Assembly (NCBI GenBank): GCA_021372185.1 | Contig: JAJFUY010000117.1 | Span: forward strand, 1-8,353 | Source: Chlamydiales bacterium | GTDB taxonomy: Bacteria > Chlamydiota > Chlamydiia > Chlamydiales > FEN-1388 | Direction of reading: 5' to 3' | DNA: 8,353 nucleotides | Shown: positions 5,998 to 8,353 of the stretch, piece after piece | Numbering within the stretch: position 1 is the stretch's first letter | Layout of the letters: every line of letters begins with the position of its first letter | Made by a program: the position numbers and the translations under genes | The notes under the pieces: generated by a model | Seen by the model: only the letters and a program-made list of their open reading frames with translations | What the model was told of the DNA's origin: nothing | Databases searched by the model: none

Positions 5998-6452
5998 GCA
6001 ATACCCTAACAACTACAACCGTTGAGATCAAATGTAAAGCAAAAGACGCTGAGCTTTTGCCAGTATATGCTACACCTGGTGCCGCGGGAGCTGATCTTAA
6101 AGCCTGTATTGATGAGGCTATTGTTATACCAGCACACTCGGCCAAACTTATCCCGACAGGCCTTTTCTTTGAAATTCCACCTGGCTATGAAGTGCAGGTA
6201 CGTCCAAGAAGCGGCCTTGCCCTAAAAAACCAAATTACAGTCCTAAACTCTCCTGGTACCATTGACAGCGACTACCGCGGAGAGCTCCAGGTTATTTTAA
6301 TGAACCACTCTAACGTAGATTTCATTGTTACACCCGGAATGCGTATTGCCCAAATGGTGGTTGCAGCGTGCCTACAGGCAAGTTTTGTATCATCTGATGA
6401 GCTTGCAGCAACAGCCCGAGGAACCGGCGGATTTGGCCACACTGGAACGTGA
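5994..6452 (+). CDS. dut: dUTP diphosphatase (dUTPase)
   Basis: This trimeric enzyme hydrolyses dUTP to dUMP, keeping uracil out of DNA and feeding dTMP synthesis. All five conserved motifs are present in order: PGAAGADL (28-35), RPRSGLA (70-76), SPGTIDSDYRGE (86-97, catalytic Asp91), GMRIAQMVV (115-123) and the phosphate-binding C-terminal GTGGFGHTGT. I chose the GTG at 5994, which gives 152 residues. It forms a GTGA overlap with the accD stop and has GGAG (5981-5984) 9 nt upstream. The alternative ATG at 5979 adds five residues but has no ribosome site. The product matches chlamydial Dut in length and in its complete C-terminal arm. The next gene starts 74 nt later, with no terminator between. 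Confidence 0.95.
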   Translation: MSNTLTTTTVEIKCKAKDAELLPVYATPGAAGADLKACIDEAIVIPAHSAKLIPTGLFFEIPPGYEVQVRPRSGLALKNQITVLNSPGTIDSDYRGELQVILMNHSNVDFIVTPGMRIAQMVVAACLQASFVSSDELAATARGTGGFGHTGT

Positions 6453-6526
6453 TTTAGTATTTTTCCCTTGCAACCAAAACCCAAAACACCGTATTCATTT
6501 AGAGCTCTCAAGAATCTGTAGGGAAA

Positions 6527-6973
6527 ATGAAAGTCTATAAATACTTAACCCAAAAGCTCGTTTTCTTCTTAGATGCAGAATCTAAAGAAGAAACGCTTAA
6601 CCAGATTGTAAAGATGACAGTCGATGGCATTCACCTGCCTGAAGGCGACCGCTTTTTAAAAGCTATCTTTGACCGTGAAAAGATCGTCTCTACAGGTATT
6701 GGAATGGGTGTGGCTATTCCACACGCAAAGCTTAGTGCCTACAACGATTTTTTTATCGCCATTGCCTGCTTAAAATCTGGTATCGATTGGAACGCCCTTG
6801 ATGGAGCGCCAGTAAGACTTATATTCTTAATTGGCGGCCCTGATGACAAACAAACTGAATACCTCAAAATACTTTCTAGTCTCACAGACGTGCTGAGAGA
6901 CGAAGAATTACGAAAAAATCTGATCGGAGCCACTTCCGCAAAAGAGGTTATGAACCTCTTTGAAATTTTATAA
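6527..6973 (+). CDS. ptsN: PTS IIA-like nitrogen-regulatory protein PtsN (first paralogue)
   Basis: A single EIIA domain of the mannitol/fructose (Ntr) type, 148 residues. The phospho-accepting His66 sits in GMGVAIPHAK, followed by a C-terminal half with the DGAPVRLIFLIGGPDD segment and the helix LKILSSLTDVLRDEELR usual for the family. In chlamydiae such proteins accept phosphate from PtsH and are thought to regulate rather than carry sugar, since sugar-specific PTS permeases are largely missing; that role is known only by analogy. The ATG has AGGGA 5-9 nt upstream. The 74-nt gap after dut contains a weak promoter-like pair (TTGCAA at 6468, TATTCA at 6492, 18 nt apart), so extra internal initiation is possible but unproven. 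The second paralogue follows after 12 nt. Confidence 0.92.
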   Translation: MKVYKYLTQKLVFFLDAESKEETLNQIVKMTVDGIHLPEGDRFLKAIFDREKIVSTGIGMGVAIPHAKLSAYNDFFIAIACLKSGIDWNALDGAPVRLIFLIGGPDDKQTEYLKILSSLTDVLRDEELRKNLIGATSAKEVMNLFEIL

Positions 6974-6985
6974 CATGGGTAATGT

Positions 6986-7660
6986 ATGGATCTCGAATTA
7001 CAAGAAGTTGCAGGCTTGCTCAACGTACCAGAAAATGTCCTTTTAAAGCTCGTAACAGATGGCAAAGTACCTTCCTATAATATCAATGGATCATTTCGCT
7101 TTAACCGCCAAGAAATAGAAACTTGGGTGATGACTGAAAAAGGCCCGAACGACGAGCTAGAAAGCCTAAAGCCATCTACCGGGTCATTACGCTATAACCT
7201 CTTTCGTGCTCTCAATAACGGCGATGTCTTTACGGATATCGAAGCTGATAACAAACAATCTCTCATCCGCCAAACCATGCAACGCCTAGCACCCAGTCTA
7301 AAACTTGATGCCGATGTGCTTTATGAACTATTTATGGATAGAGAAAATCTTGTGTCAACAGCCGTAGGTTCTGGCTTTGCCATCCCCCACGCACGTGACT
7401 TTTTAATGGCAGGCCACCGTGATGCTGTAGCTGTCGTGTTTTTAAACACTCCCATTAATTACGGTGCCCTAGACGGCAAACCCGTACACACTCTCTTTTT
7501 TCTTCTAGCATCAGATGACAAGCGCCACCTAGCGCTATTGTCAAAGATTGCCCACCTGTCAAGCAGCCCTGCAATGCTCGAGCTTTTGGCTAAAAAGCCT
7601 CAAAAAATGGAACTGCTTGAAATTATTAAGGATTGGGAAACTCAGCTTTTGCATGCCTAA
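6986..7660 (+). CDS. ptsN: PTS IIA-like PtsN fused to an N-terminal helix-turn-helix domain
   Basis: The 224-residue product has two parts. Residues 1-50 resemble an excisionase/MerR-type winged helix: LQEVAGLLNVPENVLLKLV, then KVPSYNINGSFRFNRQEIETWV, the pattern of small DNA-binding domains. Residues ~68-224 form an EIIA domain with phospho-acceptor His135 in GSGFAIPHAR and a DGKPVHTLFFLLASDD segment. The layout suggests a phosphorylation-responsive DNA-binding or scaffold protein; no target is visible. I recall that chlamydial PtsN2 (CT290) shares it. No strong ribosome site precedes the ATG (context CATGGGTAATGTATGG), so translation may be coupled to the first ptsN 12 nt upstream. A large palindrome begins just after the stop. 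Confidence 0.9.
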   Translation: MDLELQEVAGLLNVPENVLLKLVTDGKVPSYNINGSFRFNRQEIETWVMTEKGPNDELESLKPSTGSLRYNLFRALNNGDVFTDIEADNKQSLIRQTMQRLAPSLKLDADVLYELFMDRENLVSTAVGSGFAIPHARDFLMAGHRDAVAVVFLNTPINYGALDGKPVHTLFFLLASDDKRHLALLSKIAHLSSSPAMLELLAKKPQKMELLEIIKDWETQLLHA

Positions 7661-7665
7661 ACGTT

Positions 7666-7895
7666 CTTTCACTCCTGAAAGGAGTGATGTAATATAGCCC
7701 AGGTCGCCCTTCAGGCGCCCTGGGAATGATATGTAACGACAATATGCACTCTCGAATGAGAGTACTGCAAATCGACAAAGCACTTTCCCACTGCAGCAAT
7801 CTCTTCGAGAGTGCATACATGAATTGTTCCATTTTTCCCAGGGCGACTAAAGTCGACCTGGGCTACCATCCATCACTCTCATTCGAGAGTGAAAA
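7666..7895. repeat. Nested palindrome between ptsN2 and clpC
   Basis: The whole 240-bp gap between two convergent genes is a multi-tier inverted repeat. The outer pair consists of hairpins TCACTCCT-GAA-AGGAGTGA (7669-7687) and TCACTCTC-ATTC-GAGAGTGA (7873-7892). The second pair is CCCAGGTCGCC...GGCGCCCTGGG (7698-7724) and CCCAGGGCGAC-TAAA-GTCGACCTGGG (7837-7862), whose flanks also match (7695-7706 with 7854-7865; 7716-7726 with 7835-7845). The third is a perfect 14-bp pair, 7743-7756 with 7804-7817, extended inward by GAGA...CTGCA (from 7758 to 7769) with TGCAG...TCTC (7792-7803). Opposite hairpins differ by compensatory changes. None is followed by a T tract in either direction, so this is not a classical terminator although its position suggests transcript ending. 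No ORF here is credible. Confidence 0.92.
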
Positions 7896-7900
7896 CTCTA

Positions 7901-8353
7901 TTACTCAGGCTTGTCGGCTTCGGCTTCTGTAACAGGCGCAACAGGCGCCACTTTGGCCTTACGGTTTTTTTCTTTGGGTGGCTTTGGTTTTGCAACAGAG
8001 GGTTCTTTTTGCACAAAAACGATCTTTTCGCCTTCGGCCACGAGATCTGCATTCCAGCTTTCATCGGGATGAGAAAGCAGCTGCTCGGCAAGTTGGTCTT
8101 CTACATACTGTTCTACAGTACGACGTAGAGGACGCGCGCCCATTTCCGGCTGAAAACCTTTTTCTACCAAGAACTCTTTGGCACTATCTGTGAGTGTAAT
8201 AGTTACATCTTTATTCACTAAACGCTTCTGGATCTTCTTCATTTCAAGATCAAGGATATGGCGTAGTGTATCTTTTGATAACGGCTGGAAGATAACAACG
8301 TCTGTTAGTCGGTTCAAAAACTCTGGCTTAAAGTGCTTTTTCACTGCGCCATC
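7901..8353 (-). CDS. clpC: ATP-dependent Clp protease ATPase subunit ClpC, C-terminal part
   Basis: ClpC is a cytosolic Hsp100 unfoldase that feeds proteins to ClpP. Only the last 150 residues are in the window; the frame stays open to the right edge, so the 5' end is outside. The visible part is the end of the second AAA+ module and the D2-small domain. It begins DGAVKKHFKPEFLNRLTDVVIF, which contains the sensor-like FkPEFlNR signature, then continues with the helical LRHILDLEMKKIQKRL and the sensor-2 motif GARPLRR followed by VEDQLAEQLL. The final ~35 residues (after VFVQ) form a Lys/Pro/Ala/Glu-rich tail that looks disordered. ClpB, the main alternative, usually lacks such a tail, and clpC lies near ptsN in Chlamydia; I prefer ClpC. 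Confidence 0.87.
   Translation of the reverse strand, partial: DGAVKKHFKPEFLNRLTDVVIFQPLSKDTLRHILDLEMKKIQKRLVNKDVTITLTDSAKEFLVEKGFQPEMGARPLRRTVEQYVEDQLAEQLLSHPDESWNADLVAEGEKIVFVQKEPSVAKPKPPKEKNRKAKVAPVAPVTEAEADKPE

Noticed and set aside
7559..7932. Several 68-85-codon ORFs on both strands across the ptsN2-clpC junction
   Set aside because: They exist because the long palindrome lacks stops in several frames. They overlap real gene ends and resemble each other only through the inverted repeat.

Overview
The window reads as chromosomal DNA of a member of the Chlamydiota. The gene set and order (rnc-radA-hemC; sodA; accD-dut-ptsN-ptsN; clpC) match, from memory, blocks of the Chlamydia trachomatis chromosome (roughly CT286-CT299). 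A gene near 4.3-4.8 kb encodes a close relative of the chlamydial type III secretion chaperone Slc1 (CT043). The order is not that of Chlamydiaceae: a recognisable hemD follows hemC, the pgm/dcrA genes between sodA and rnc are absent, and slc1 sits next to accD. This suggests an environmental chlamydia outside Chlamydiaceae, but the family cannot be fixed from this sequence.

Left block (2-3570, + strand): the 3' end of rnc, then radA, hemC, hemD and sodA, packed with overlaps of 4, 17 and 7 nt and a 3-nt gap, so almost certainly one operon. It joins RNA processing, DNA recombination/repair, two consecutive haem-pathway steps and superoxide detoxification. The first ~110 bases look frame-disrupted: the RNase III catalytic motif is in a different frame from the rest of rnc.

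Middle (3571-4335): 765 bp without a gene, between convergent sodA (+) and slc1 (-). It is full of structure: a ~205-bp nested palindrome (3609-3820) whose core is a strong intrinsic terminator, a run of ATCGTT repeats, a second intrinsic terminator, and a ~330-bp element with long terminal inverted repeats (3993-4325) that looks like a MITE.

Right block: slc1 (-) and accD (+) diverge from a 267-bp intergenic region with promoter-like sites for both. accD, dut and two ptsN paralogues follow on the + strand. They cover fatty-acid precursor synthesis, nucleotide-pool hygiene and a regulatory phosphotransferase pair, the second with an N-terminal DNA-binding-like domain. A second nested palindrome (7666-7895) separates ptsN2 from the convergent 3' end of clpC (-), which runs off the right edge.

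The most unusual feature is the set of three 'palindromes made of palindromes', all at junctions between convergent genes. In two of them the small hairpins in opposite arms differ by compensatory base-pair changes, which suggests selection on the local hairpin fold. Two share an identical 14-mer, which points to a dispersed repeat family.
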